Source: Alkalihalobacillus sp. TS-13
GTDB lineage: Bacteria > Bacillota > Bacilli > Bacillales > Fictibacillaceae
Direction of reading: 5' to 3'
Length of the DNA: 64,000 nt
Assembly (NCBI RefSeq): GCF_019720915.1
Contig: NZ_JAHKSI010000005.1
Span: forward strand, 1-64,000
Both the position numbers and the translations under genes were made by a program. Shown piece by piece: positions 17,344-26,080 of this stretch (positions within the stretch are counted from its first letter, which is position 1; every line of letters begins with the position of its first letter). The notes beneath the pieces are model-generated. The model ran no database searches. It was given only the letters and a program-made list of their open reading frames with translations, and was not told where the DNA came from.

Positions 17344-18183
17344 ATGAGACTAATTATTGTAATTGTGATGCTTATATTCATCTTTCCCCAACCGGCCGAA
17401 GCTTTGTGGAAGACGAGTCTCGAAATGCATGTGATTGATGTTGGCCAAGCGGACAGCATTTACATTGAATTGTCCAATGGGAAGAATATCTTGATCGATT
17501 CTGGTGATGAACATGATGGTCCTAAGGTGGTTTCTTATCTGCAGAAACGTGGAGTTGAAGAAATTAATTATTTGATCGCAAGCCATCCTCACCATGATCA
17601 TATCGGAAGTATGGATGCGATTTTTGAATCCTTCGAAGTCGAGTCGATCTATATGCCAGCTGTCAAATACCATACGACATATTATAAACGGTTGAAAAGA
17701 TTGATTGAAGAATCCGGGATCGAACCGATTGAAGCAAAAGCGGGGGTTAAGAAGAAACTGGCGCGAAATATCAAGATGGAGTTTGTAGCTCCGTCAAGGA
17801 AAAAATACAAATCACTTAATGATCATTCTGCAGTGTTGAAAATCGACCATGGCAAAAAATCAATTTTACTTATGGCTGATGCAGGTATGGCTTCAGAAAA
17901 TGAATTGTTAAAAAGACTGGATGATAAAAAGATCGACGTATTGAAGGTTTCACATCACGGGGCAAACACGGGAACAAGTAATGGGTTGTTGAAAAAAACA
18001 GACCCAGATTATGCTGTGATCTCGGTCGGACGGAAAAATAAGTATGGGTACCCTTCAAAGGAAGTGTTGAAGCGATTGAACACCCACAATGTACAGGTGT
18101 TCAGAACTGACAAGCTGGGAACGATCATTATGAAAAGCGATGGAAAGTCAGTACGGTTCTTTACCGAATTTCATCAATCATGA
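17344..18183 (+). CDS. Secreted metallo-beta-lactamase-fold protein (ComEC-C-like)
   Basis: A 279-residue protein with a signal peptide (residues 1-20, ending AEA). The metallo-hydrolase motif HPHHDH lies at 81-86, a metal Asp in LLMADAG near 180 and VSHHGANTG near 200. This layout is that of the stand-alone ComEC/Rec2 C-terminal domain family. ComEC's equivalent domain is thought to degrade one strand during DNA uptake; the free-standing secreted forms have no settled role. The RBS GGGGAGG is rather far (about 15 nt) from the ATG. Its 3' end overlaps by 10 bp the convergent ComFB-like gene. Confidence 0.85.
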   Translation: MRLIIVIVMLIFIFPQPAEALWKTSLEMHVIDVGQADSIYIELSNGKNILIDSGDEHDGPKVVSYLQKRGVEEINYLIASHPHHDHIGSMDAIFESFEVESIYMPAVKYHTTYYKRLKRLIEESGIEPIEAKAGVKKKLARNIKMEFVAPSRKKYKSLNDHSAVLKIDHGKKSILLMADAGMASENELLKRLDDKKIDVLKVSHHGANTGTSNGLLKKTDPDYAVISVGRKNKYGYPSKEVLKRLNTHNVQVFRTDKLGTIIMKSDGKSVRFFTEFHQS

Positions 18184-18452
18184 TTCGGATTCTTTCGTAC
18201 CACATGGATCGCGCTGATGATATGTTTATTGAGCATCGTACGCATGAAAGGTTTATTGAAAAGCTGATAGATGATTTCACGGTTATCTGGTGAAGTCACA
18301 TATCTTGGCGGGATACTGTTCAGACTCAAAGCAATAATGTCTACAGTACATTTATTGCACCGGCAAATGGTTTGATAATCAGGACTGTTCAATAATACTG
18401 TGACGACGGTCGGGACGATTTCTTCTAAAACATTGTAATATTCTTTTGCCAT
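18174..18452 (-). CDS. ComFB-family protein
   Basis: A 92-residue protein with the ComFB pattern: Cys30, Cys32 and Cys35 in TICRCNKCTVDIIALSLN, then IPPRYV. ComFB family proteins are named after the comF competence operon, and relatives bind cyclic dinucleotides. The pairing with a ComEC-like hydrolase gene is suggestive but both families are broad. GAGGTGG lies four bases before the ATG. The last 10 bp overlap the end of the opposite-strand metallo-hydrolase gene. Confidence 0.82.
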   Translation of the reverse strand: MAKEYYNVLEEIVPTVVTVLLNSPDYQTICRCNKCTVDIIALSLNSIPPRYVTSPDNREIIYQLFNKPFMRTMLNKHIISAIHVVRKNPNHD

Positions 18453-18599
18453 TGTTCCACCTCATGATGTAAAATATGGATCCTTTTTTAGTGTAGATGA
18501 ATTACCCACAAAATGAAATGCCCAATTCGTTGTAAATAAAGGCAAAATAATCTTCTTTTTCGTCGGCTAAACTAAGGATGAAAGGAGGATATGCTTACA

Positions 18600-19043
18600 A
18601 TGAATAATAATCAACAACTTCGTTCACTTATGTCGAATAACATCGCTTCTGTCACTTCACAGCAATCGCTTAAAGAGGCAGCTGCTCTAATGAGTCAGTA
18701 TAACGTAGGTGCTTTGCCGGTCGTCGAAAATGGTCAACTCCGAGGGATCATCACAGACCGTGACATCACATTACGTTCAACTGCTCAAGGCTTGGATGGA
18801 AATACACAAGTATCTCAATGTATGTCCAACAACATCGTTTCGGGGAATCCGAATATGACTCCTCAAGAGGCTGCTCAATTGATGTCCACAAACCAGATCC
18901 GTCGTCTTCCTGTGGTTGAAAACAACCAGGTCGTAGGTATGGTTTCACTTGGTGATCTTGCTACGAAAGACCAGGATCCAAATGATGCCGGGCAAGCCCT
19001 ATCAAGCATTTCTACTCCTTCAAACCCGAACACACCTCAATAA
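18600..19043 (+). CDS. CBS-domain protein (YhcV-like)
   Basis: A 147-residue protein made of two CBS domains (about residues 8-62 and 72-125) with characteristic NVGALPVVENGQLRGIITDRDI and NQIRRLPVVENNQVVGMVSLGDL segments, and a short Pro/Asn/Thr tail. Paired CBS domains bind adenosyl nucleotides. AAAGGAGG lies 11 nt before the ATG at 18600; an earlier ATG at 18591 is too close to it. Corresponds in position to B. subtilis yhcV, upstream of yhcW and yhcX. Confidence 0.85.
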   Translation: MNNNQQLRSLMSNNIASVTSQQSLKEAAALMSQYNVGALPVVENGQLRGIITDRDITLRSTAQGLDGNTQVSQCMSNNIVSGNPNMTPQEAAQLMSTNQIRRLPVVENNQVVGMVSLGDLATKDQDPNDAGQALSSISTPSNPNTPQ

Positions 19044-19048
19044 CGAGA

Positions 19049-19084
19049 AACAAGCATCCAATACGGGTGCTTGTTTTTATTTTT
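19049..19084 (+). terminator. Terminator after the CBS gene
   Basis: AACAAGCATCC/GGGTGCTTGTT with a T-rich tail. Confidence 0.87.
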
Positions 19085-19117
19085 CCCATTAGGATTGGGG
19101 CGGTGTAGTACCTTAGT

Positions 19118-19205
19118 GCTAATTTCTAGGATTATGGCTGGAATTTCTGGAATTATTGAAGAATTTCTAGGATTCTGCCCAATTTTTCTAGAATTAGTAC
19201 GCAAT
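19118..19205 (+). repeat. Locus-specific repeat block C (GAATTTCTAGGATT words)
   Basis: Four copies of a ~13-nt word (best GAATTTCTAGGATT) with variable spacers atggctg, attgaa and ctgccc. Period about 20-21 bp. Immediately followed by other repeat DNA. Confidence 0.72.
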
Positions 19206-19312
19206 CAAGTCGCTGGCATTGTTATCACTTGCCAGTCGACAAGATTTCTTTTCACTTGTTATAATCACTTTTCAGCAGGTTGTCAGGACGACGTTGTAGA
19301 AAAGTGGATGTT

Positions 19313-19381
19313 CAAGTATAAGTGCAACTAGGTTTCTGTCTGCGCATTCTGCTTGTCAATCAACCAGTTTTCTTTATATAT
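19313..19381 (+). repeat. Short hairpin repeat, divergent copy
   Basis: Carries the two conserved ends of the short family (AAGTATAAGTGCAACTA and CCAGTTTTCTTTATA) with an unrelated middle. It ends about 30 bp before the yhcW-like start. Confidence 0.6.
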
Positions 19382-19412
19382 TGGTGTTAGATGATGGAAA
19401 GGGAGTGGCGGA

Positions 19413-20075
19413 ATGATCAAAGCGATCGTGTTCGATTTCGATGGCATCATTTTAGATACTGAATCGTGTGAATATAACGTTTTACAGAAAATATACAAGG
19501 AGCATGGGGCAGAGCTGCCTCTGGAAGTTTGGGGAGAGTGCATCGGCACACACTCCGACTTTTTTGATGCCCATGAATACCTCGAGAAACAGATTGGGAA
19601 AAAACTGGACCGGGACACAATCAAACAGCAGCGCCTGGATATTTTTCAGGAGCTCATCAAAGACAAAGGGCCGATGCCGGGCGTAGTCGAGTATCTGGAA
19701 GCGGCACAACATCTCGGCCTAAAGATCGGTCTAGCCTCCAGTTCTTCATACAAGTGGGTTTCGAACCATCTGAAAAACCTCGGGATTTTCGATTATTTTG
19801 AGTGTATCAAGACCTCAGATGACGTGGAAAAAGTGAAACCAGATCCGGCTCTGTTTTCAGAAGCAGTGAAGTGCCTGGATGTAAAACCGGAAGAAGCTGT
19901 TGCTTTCGAAGACTCAGCGAACGGTGCGAAGGCTGCTAAAAAGGCAGGATTACATACAGTCATCATACCGAACATGGTTACAAGGCACCTGACCTTCGAG
20001 GAATATGATCTTCGACTTGAATCACTTGCTGAATTGAAACTAAACGAGATGATTGTGGAGTTTTCGAGTAAATGA
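19413..20075 (+). CDS. HAD-superfamily hydrolase (YhcW-like)
   Basis: A 220-residue phosphatase or mutase of the beta-phosphoglucomutase-like group: motif I DFDGIILDTES (residues 8-18), helical cap domain, motif II LASSSS, Lys in KVKPDP, motif III-IV VAFEDSANGAKAA. Asp-x-Asp with a Gly following fits small-molecule phosphatases; the substrate cannot be read. RBS AAAGGGAG. The stop overlaps the start of the VOC gene. Position matches yhcW. Confidence 0.85.
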   Translation: MIKAIVFDFDGIILDTESCEYNVLQKIYKEHGAELPLEVWGECIGTHSDFFDAHEYLEKQIGKKLDRDTIKQQRLDIFQELIKDKGPMPGVVEYLEAAQHLGLKIGLASSSSYKWVSNHLKNLGIFDYFECIKTSDDVEKVKPDPALFSEAVKCLDVKPEEAVAFEDSANGAKAAKKAGLHTVIIPNMVTRHLTFEEYDLRLESLAELKLNEMIVEFSSK

Positions 20076-20479
20076 TACAAGGGAATATGGCTATAAAAGG
20101 CTTTAATCATATTACACTCAATGTAAATGCCCTTGATGAATCATTACTTTTCTATGAAGGCATACTTGGAATGAAAAAGGTACATCTCGGTAATACAGAT
20201 GCTTATCTTGAAAGCGGTTCGGCTTGGATCTGTCTTTTAGAAAAAAAGAATCTGAAAACTGCTGAAAATGAGGTCCCAGGTGTAAATCACTTTGCATTTT
20301 CAGTCGACAAGGAGGATTTCAATTATTTCGTACAGCGATTGAAAGAATTTCAGGTTCCGATCGTCCGTGGACCGATTGAACGGGGTGGAGGGCTCGTAGT
20401 AAATTTCCTCGACCCAAATGGAATCGAACTAGAACTGAACACCGCAGATTTAAAAACAAGAATGAAGGAATGGCGATAA
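20072..20479 (+). CDS. VOC-fold metalloenzyme, FosB/glyoxalase-like
   Basis: A 135-residue (or 130 from the ATG at 20087) vicinal-oxygen-chelate protein. Candidate metal ligands are the His in FNHITLNVN, the His in GVNHFAFSV and the Glu in GIELELN, the three-ligand pattern of FosA/FosB and glyoxalase. The stretch HFAFSVDKEDFNYFVQRL and the tail resemble FosB-type fosfomycin thiol transferases, but a generic dioxygenase or glyoxalase is equally possible. It overlaps the yhcW-like stop by 4 nt and lies 16 nt before yhcX, so it is translationally coupled. Confidence 0.75.
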   Translation: MIQGNMAIKGFNHITLNVNALDESLLFYEGILGMKKVHLGNTDAYLESGSAWICLLEKKNLKTAENEVPGVNHFAFSVDKEDFNYFVQRLKEFQVPIVRGPIERGGGLVVNFLDPNGIELELNTADLKTRMKEWR

Positions 20480-20495
20480 GGAAGGATGGTACGTC

Positions 20496-22043
20496 ATGTC
20501 ATCGGTTGATGAGTCGAAATACGAAAAGAAAATCATACTTCGGAATATTGAGGAAAAAGATATCAAACAAATCCTTGAATTACAAGAGATTTGTTTCCCA
20601 AACATGGATCCATGGAAAAGAGAGCATCTTGAGAGTCATCTCAACATCTTTCCTGAGGGACAGTTTTGCGTCGAATATGACGGTAAAGTGGTCGGTACGT
20701 GTTCGAGTCTGATTGTGAATTTCGATGAGTATGATGAAAAACATACGTGGGATGAGATTACGGATGAAGGATATATTACGAATCATGATCCTGAAGGGTA
20801 CAACCTTTATGGCATCGAGGTCATGGTCCACCCTGAATTCCGGCGTATGAAAATCGGCCGCAGGCTTTATGAAGCACGTAAAGAGCTGGCTGAGAAACTG
20901 AATTTGAAAAGCATCATCATCGGAGGTCGGATTCCGTATTATCATAAGTATGCTGATAAAATGTCGCCAAGGGAATATGTGAAAGAAGTCGTCAATCATA
21001 ATATTTTTGATCCTGTTCTAACCTTCCAATTGATGAACGGGTTCACGTTGATGCGGGTCAACCCATCCTATTTGCCGGATGATGATGCATCCAATGCGCA
21101 TGCTACATTGATGGAATGGAATAATATCGATTACCGGGCAACCTCAAAACGCCATTTCAAAACGTCATTCCCGGTGCGCATTACGACGATCCAATATATG
21201 ATGAAGCAGATCTATACGTTTGATGAATTTGCAAATCAGGTTGAATATTATACGGATGTCGCTTCTGATTATGGTTCGGATTTTGCCGTTTTCCCTGAAA
21301 TCTTTACAACCCAGCTGATGTCATATTTGGATGAAAAAAGTCCAAGCCAGGCTGTCCGTAGATTGACGGAGTACACAGAAGATTATATTGAACTTTTCAC
21401 TGAACTGGCTGTCCGATACAACGTAAACATCATTGGCGGGTCTCATTTTGTCGAAGAAGATGGCAAGATCTACAACATCGCATACCTATTCCGCAGAGAC
21501 GGAACAATTGAAAAACAGTACAAGCTGCATATCACACCGAATGAGCGGAAATGGTGGGGAGTCAGTCCCGGAGATAAGGTCAACGTCTTTGATACCGATT
21601 GCGGGAAAATCGCAATCTTAATCTGTTATGACATCGAGTTTCCAGAACTTTCGAGATATGTAACCGATAAAGGAGCGCGGATCATCTTCACTCCATTCTG
21701 TACAGATGATCGTCAAGGATATCTACGGGTCCGATATTGTGCGCAAGCTCGCGCAATCGAAAACCAGGTGTACACGGTATTATCAGGAACGGTCGGGAAT
21801 CTGCCGCAAACGGAAAACATGGATATCCAATATGCGCAATCAGGCATCTTTACGCCATCTGACTTCACCTTTCCTCGAGATGGGATTGTCGGAGAATGTA
21901 ACCCGAATATCGAAACGGTAGTTGTTGGTGATGTCGATTTAGAGATTTTACGGAGACATAGACGGTCAGGAAGTGTCATGCAATTGAGAGACCGCCGACG
22001 CGACTTATACGAAGTGATTATGAAAAAACAAGATGAACAATGA
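20496..22043 (+). CDS. yhcX: GNAT acetyltransferase-nitrilase fusion (YhcX)
   Basis: A 515-residue two-domain protein. Residues 12-190 form a GNAT acyltransferase (GIEVMVHPEFRRMKIGRRLYEARKEL is split by the acetyl-CoA loop). Residues 228-505 form a carbon-nitrogen hydrolase with the Glu268-Lys343-Cys377 triad in FPEIF, YKLHITPNE and ILICYDIEFPE. Length and arrangement equal B. subtilis YhcX, reported as a putative amidohydrolase possibly acting on indole-3-acetamide; the true substrate is uncertain. GGAAGG precedes the ATG. Confidence 0.92.
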   Translation: MSSVDESKYEKKIILRNIEEKDIKQILELQEICFPNMDPWKREHLESHLNIFPEGQFCVEYDGKVVGTCSSLIVNFDEYDEKHTWDEITDEGYITNHDPEGYNLYGIEVMVHPEFRRMKIGRRLYEARKELAEKLNLKSIIIGGRIPYYHKYADKMSPREYVKEVVNHNIFDPVLTFQLMNGFTLMRVNPSYLPDDDASNAHATLMEWNNIDYRATSKRHFKTSFPVRITTIQYMMKQIYTFDEFANQVEYYTDVASDYGSDFAVFPEIFTTQLMSYLDEKSPSQAVRRLTEYTEDYIELFTELAVRYNVNIIGGSHFVEEDGKIYNIAYLFRRDGTIEKQYKLHITPNERKWWGVSPGDKVNVFDTDCGKIAILICYDIEFPELSRYVTDKGARIIFTPFCTDDRQGYLRVRYCAQARAIENQVYTVLSGTVGNLPQTENMDIQYAQSGIFTPSDFTFPRDGIVGECNPNIETVVVGDVDLEILRRHRRSGSVMQLRDRRRDLYEVIMKKQDEQ

Positions 22044-22046
22044 TTT

Positions 22047-22075
22047 AAAGACAGGTATTTGACCTGTCTTTTTAA
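22047..22075 (+). terminator. Terminator after yhcX
   Basis: AAAGACAGGT/ACCTGTCTTTTT stem. Confidence 0.87.
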
Positions 22076-22126
22076 AATTAGGGGGGTAAATAATTCTGTT
22101 GATTTCTGGCTAAGTTTGATTTTACT

Positions 22127-22545
22127 GAAATTCACGACACTCCTGCGGGAAAAGCGAGCCAGGCAAGACCCCACTCTCTTTAAAAGGATCTTCGACTATA
22201 ATAATGGACTTCGACTAAATACCACCACGTCCTATGGTGAACGTCGAAGTCAGTACATCCTGTACAAGTACGTCCTGTGGTGAACGTCGAAGCCAGCAAT
22301 AAGGAAAGCTTCTAAGAATTCTCATCGCAGACACGAAAATGATTTCAATTTTGTGTTGAGATCCTGTGCAAGTGAGGAGGCTTGCGGATAAGGGTTAATG
22401 CTTGGATGTGATGTCTAGCTCAGCGACCAGTCACTTGTATCACTTCAAACTTCCTGCGGCGGCGACAGCCTCCTCGTCCGTTTTCCAGTGGCCTACGTGA
22501 CTCATCGGGTCGCTTCCGCTTTTCGTTGGAAAGGGAGTGAATTTC
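22127..22545 (+). repeat. Long modular intergenic element, copy 3
   Basis: Full-length copy with two hairpin units (GTACATCCTGTAC then GTACGTCCTGTGG). Ends GAAATTCACGACACTCC and GGGAGTGAATTTC are mutually inverted. Any ORF inside is shared with other copies only as part of the repeat. Confidence 0.87.
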
Positions 22546-22584
22546 GCAAAAATCAACAATAAAGGATATCAAAGCCTTCAATTA

Positions 22585-22646
22585 AGTATAAGATCAACTA
22601 TGGCGCAGCCTCCACTAAAGATTGGCTTTGCCAAGTTTTCTTTATT
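22585..22646 (+). repeat. Short hairpin repeat
   Basis: AGTATAAGATCAACTATGGC, GCAGCC and TTGGCTTTGCCAAGTTTTCTTTAT. Inner TTGGC/GCCAA stem followed by T-rich DNA, so it can act as a terminator-like hairpin. About 240 bp before pgcA. Confidence 0.75.
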
Positions 22647-22886
22647 TTCCGGGGAATATTGACATATTCTCCCTGCGATATTTGCCGCAAACTGGTTTCG
22701 ACAGCACATTAGGTCTCAGTATGGCAAGAGCCCTTCTGAACCATCCTTGTTTGACGAAATTTTATAAAGGGTGTGCAATTATCCTGTCAGGTTTCTGGAA
22801 AATTTTCACCAGAGAAGTGGTTGAATTAGTGAAATTTTTATACAATGGTGATATACCTGTTTTATAAAAGAGTTTAGGAGGAAGTC

Positions 22887-24620
22887 ATGAGCTGGAAAAA
22901 AGATTACGAACGTTGGAGCAATTTTCAACAACTTGATGAAGAATTACATGAGCAGCTTCTTTTAATGAAGGATTCTGACGAGAAGCTTGAAGATTGTTTT
23001 TATAAAACGTTAGAGTTCGGAACCGGGGGCATGCGTGGGGAAATCGGTCCTGGAACGAACCGGATGAACATGTATACGATCCGGAAGGCCTCTGAAGGGC
23101 TGGCACGGTACATAGAATCATTTGGTGAGAAAGTAAAGTTAAGAGGTGTCGTGATTGCCTATGATTCACGCCACAAGTCCCCTGAATTTGCGATGGAAGC
23201 AGCCAAGACTTTAGGTCGCCATGGCATACAGACTTATGTATTTGAAGATCTTCGTCCGACACCGGTATTATCTTTTGCAGTCCGTTATTTGAACGCATTC
23301 TCAGGAATTGTCGTGACAGCAAGTCATAATCCGCCCGAATATAACGGGTTTAAAGTGTATGGAGAAGATGGAGGTCAACTCCCTCCCGTAGCAGCGAATG
23401 ACGTCATCAATTTCGTGAATGATGTTGAAAATGAATTGGACATTGAAGTTGTCGATGAGGATGAACTGAAAAAGACTGGGCTGCTGAAGATCGTCGGAGA
23501 AGAAATCGATCGTCCCTATAATGAAAAATTAGTCGGGATCTCCGTTGATCCTGCATTGATCAAGGAACAGGAAGATTTAAAAATCGTTTTCACACCCTTA
23601 CATGGAACAGCGAACATTCCGGTCCGTCGAGGCCTGGAGTCTTTAGGTTTCAAAAACGTCACGGTCGTCAGTGAGCAAGAGAAGCCAGATCCTGAGTTCT
23701 CAACAGTCAAATCTCCAAACCCTGAAGAGCACGCAGCATTTGAACTTGCCATCCAATATGGAGAGCGTGAAGGTGCAGATGTACTGATCGCTACAGACCC
23801 GGATGCAGACAGAGTCGGTGTCGCTGTAAAGGATAATCAAGGAAATTACGTTGTGCTGACCGGAAACCAGACTGGTGCTTTAATACTCAATTATTTATTG
23901 AAACAAAAGAAGAAGTTAGGTACATTACCTGATAACGGTGTTGTATTGAAGACGATCGTTACGTCTGAAATCGGTCGGACGATTGCCAAGAAATACGGTC
24001 TTACTACTGTCGATACGTTGACAGGGTTCAAGTTCATTGGTGAAAAAATGGGTGAGTATGAGCGTTCGGGAGAATATGAATTCCTATTCGGATACGAAGA
24101 AAGCTATGGATATCTGATTGGCGATTTCGTCCGAGATAAAGATGCCGTACAGGCTTGCCTTATGGCTGCTGAAGTGAGCGCCTATTATAAATCCAAAGGG
24201 ATGACACTATATGAAGGTTTGATGGAAGTATTCGAAGAGTACGGATACTATCAAGAAGGATTGGAATCGTTGACACTGAAAGGGAAGAAAGGTGCTGAAC
24301 AAATACAGGAAATCCTTTCGACTTTCCGTAATCAACCACCTTCAGAATTTGGCGGGATCTCGATTTCTGTCATCGAAGATTATCAAAGCCGTGAAAGATT
24401 ATTAGTAAAATCTACTGAAACGGAAGAAATCGTTCTGCCTCCATCCAATGTAATCAAATACACACTTGATGACGGATCATGGGTATGTTTACGCCCGTCG
24501 GGGACAGAACCGAAAATCAAATTCTATTTTGGGGTTCAATCCTCTACTTTCGAAGCTAGCAAAAAACACCTTTTCAACATCAAGAAGGATGTCATGGATA
24601 AAGTAAATCGAATCCTTTGA
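22887..24620 (+). CDS. pgcA: Alpha-phosphoglucomutase/phosphomannomutase
   Basis: Interconverts glucose-6- and glucose-1-phosphate for UDP-glucose, glucolipid and wall polymer synthesis. The 577-residue protein has the phosphoserine loop TASHNPP (Ser146), the metal loop DPDADR (304-309), the sugar loop GYEESYGY and the phosphate-binding [12 protein letters not shown] near the C-terminus. AGGAGGAAG precedes the ATG. Same position as B. subtilis pgcA (yhxB); the glp cluster that precedes it there is absent. Confidence 0.94.
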   Translation: MSWKKDYERWSNFQQLDEELHEQLLLMKDSDEKLEDCFYKTLEFGTGGMRGEIGPGTNRMNMYTIRKASEGLARYIESFGEKVKLRGVVIAYDSRHKSPEFAMEAAKTLGRHGIQTYVFEDLRPTPVLSFAVRYLNAFSGIVVTASHNPPEYNGFKVYGEDGGQLPPVAANDVINFVNDVENELDIEVVDEDELKKTGLLKIVGEEIDRPYNEKLVGISVDPALIKEQEDLKIVFTPLHGTANIPVRRGLESLGFKNVTVVSEQEKPDPEFSTVKSPNPEEHAAFELAIQYGEREGADVLIATDPDADRVGVAVKDNQGNYVVLTGNQTGALILNYLLKQKKKLGTLPDNGVVLKTIVTSEIGRTIAKKYGLTTVDTLTGFKFIGEKMGEYERSGEYEFLFGYEESYGYLIGDFVRDKDAVQACLMAAEVSAYYKSKGMTLYEGLMEVFEEYGYYQEGLESLTLKGKKGAEQIQEILSTFRNQPPSEFGGISISVIEDYQSRERLLVKSTETEEIVLPPSNVIKYTLDDGSWVCLRPSGTEPKIKFYFGVQSSTFEASKKHLFNIKKDVMDKVNRIL

Positions 24621-24626
24621 AAATAG

Positions 24627-24705
24627 AAAAGAGGCTTTCCCTTACGTGATCACTCCATTCATGGAGCAGCCTGCACGTGGATTAAGGGAGGCCTCTTTTA
24701 CTGTG
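24627..24705. terminator. Large bidirectional hairpin after pgcA
   Basis: AAAAGAGGC..TCCCTTA pairs with TAAGGGA..GCCTCTTTT, with an inner CGTG/CACG arm. It lies between the convergent pgcA and the 48-aa zinc-ribbon gene and overlaps the end of the latter. Confidence 0.8.
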
Positions 24706-24844
24706 GGGTGTTTATCAAGTCTCTGTTTGATTTGACCTTTCCAATTCCATTGCAGGAGGGGCATTTCTTTTTCTTCATAAAAGAGAAAAGGGAAGACTTT
24801 TTGCCGGTGCCTTTGCATTTTGGACAAATAACGAAAATCGCCAT
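24698..24844 (-). CDS. 48-residue DnaJ-type zinc-ribbon protein
   Basis: A small protein with two CxxCxGxG-like motifs: CPKCKGTGKK (residues 7-16) and CPSCNGIGKV (residues 31-40), separated by a Lys/Ser/Phe linker. Four cysteines would bind one zinc as in the DnaJ cysteine-rich domain. AGGTGAT is placed well before the ATG. Similar tiny zinc-ribbon proteins occur in Bacillus without known function. An overlapping longer reading frame on the same strand has no such motifs. Confidence 0.72.
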   Translation of the reverse strand: MAIFVICPKCKGTGKKSSLFSFMKKKKCPSCNGIGKVKSNRDLINTPQ

Positions 24845-24986
24845 CAGTTATCATCACCTAACTTGAAGATTGCGTGAATTCAGTTATTCAAGGGTAAACT
24901 TTTATTATCATTCTATGTAAGATAATGCGTTGCTAAACATTGTCTAGGCAAAATCATGAGAATAAAGAACTAGAGAGGTGAAAATC

Positions 24987-25316
24987 GTGATTCAAGCAAT
25001 CTTATTATTTATCATTGCAGGACTCGCTGAAATTGGAGGGGGCTATTTATTTTGGCTCTGGTTACGTGAGGGCTCCCCTTATTGGTATGGAATAGTGGGT
25101 GCACTTGTTTTGATCATTTATGGAATTGTCCCAACCTTTCAAGCTTTTCCCACATTCGGTCGTGTGTTCGCTGCTTATGGAGGCGTGTTCATCGTTTTGG
25201 CTCTCTTATGGGGATGGCTGATTGATAAAAAGACACCTGATCACTATGATGTTCTCGGAGCCATTGTCTGTCTTATCGGTGTTTCAATCATCATTTGGGC
25301 ACCGCGAGTCAATTAG
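24987..25316 (+). CDS. YnfA/UPF0060 membrane protein
   Basis: A 109-residue protein with four transmembrane helices, related to small multidrug resistance-like proteins. The UPF0060 family signature is visible as LAEIGGGYLFWLWLREG, then YGIVPTFQ and GRVFAAYGGVFI and the final WAPR. The GTG at 24987 is preferred because GAGAGGTG is its RBS; a GTG nine bases earlier is part of that site. Its 3' end overlaps the convergent YitT-family gene by 8 bp. Confidence 0.85.
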   Translation: MIQAILLFIIAGLAEIGGGYLFWLWLREGSPYWYGIVGALVLIIYGIVPTFQAFPTFGRVFAAYGGVFIVLALLWGWLIDKKTPDHYDVLGAIVCLIGVSIIIWAPRVN

Positions 25317-25890
25317 TAAGTGGAGGGGAGCTTTTTGTCAAAGTAATGAATGTCGTCGTCACTCCGACTGCGATGATGGTTATCACGGAATAAAGGAAGG
25401 ATTGTGTGCCGAGGATCAAACCTCCGAATACAATGACGATTGCATCGATCAGGAAAATGAGGATTCCGACATTCACTTTTGTCATCCGCGACAGCATTTG
25501 TGCAAGTAAATCCGTCCCTCCGGTGCTAGTTTCCTGTTGGAGCATGATTCCGATACCTGTTCCGACCAAAAAACCGCCGATTAAAGCGCAAAGGAGAAGC
25601 GGGGGATGACTCCAATGACGAATTGGCGCAAATGCATCAATGAAAAAAGACGAGATCAACATGCCGTGTAAACTATTATAAAAATAAGAACGATGGTAGA
25701 ACCAGGCTAGTCCATAAAGAGGCAAACTTAAAAAGATGATGACTAGGCCGGGCTGAAACCCCCATGTATAGTTGGCTATCAAACTGATTCCGATTATGCC
25801 TCCATCGAGCAAATGGTGAGGGGCAAGAAGACCATTGATACCGACCCCAATAAACAAACTGCCTATGAAGATAGCAAACCATTTTTTCAT
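25309..25890 (-). CDS. YitT-family membrane protein
   Basis: A 193-residue protein with about five hydrophobic helices. The N-terminus FIGSLFIGVGINGLLAPHHLLDGG and the segment STGGTDLLAQMLSRMTKVNVG are hallmarks of the YitT (DUF161) family. The usual cytosolic DUF2179 C-terminal domain is missing, as in short members. Function is unknown. ATG at 25890 follows GAGAGG. Confidence 0.82.
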   Translation of the reverse strand: MKKWFAIFIGSLFIGVGINGLLAPHHLLDGGIIGISLIANYTWGFQPGLVIIFLSLPLYGLAWFYHRSYFYNSLHGMLISSFFIDAFAPIRHWSHPPLLLCALIGGFLVGTGIGIMLQQETSTGGTDLLAQMLSRMTKVNVGILIFLIDAIVIVFGGLILGTQSFLYSVITIIAVGVTTTFITLTKSSPPLTN

Positions 25891-26030
25891 CCTCAACCTC
25901 TCCCCGAAAAGAACTATACTAAAAAGATATGTACAAGTTCACAATGATATGAGGGGGCGAGTTGTTAGTTTAATATACTTTTTGGGAAGTGAACAGATAT
26001 TCCCGCAAAGTGACAAATTCCTTATAATAC

Positions 26031-26073
26031 AAAAAAGCTGATCCCCACAAATGACGTGGGAGATCAGCTTTTT
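26031..26073. terminator. Bidirectional terminator downstream of proA
   Basis: AAAGCTGATC-CCCAC and GTGGGAGATCAGCTTTTT with a single bulge. A-runs and T-runs on both sides serve the minus-strand proline operon. Confidence 0.86.
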
Positions 26074-26080
26074 CAGTAAA

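Noticed and set aside
22127-22545. Insertion sequence
   Set aside because: No transposase ORF or clear target-site duplication is visible; the element is only 110-430 bp. A MITE-like origin is possible but unproven.
24642-24857. 71-codon minus-strand ORF over the pgcA terminator
   Set aside because: The overlapping frame encoding a 48-residue CxxCxGxG protein with RBS explains the region better.
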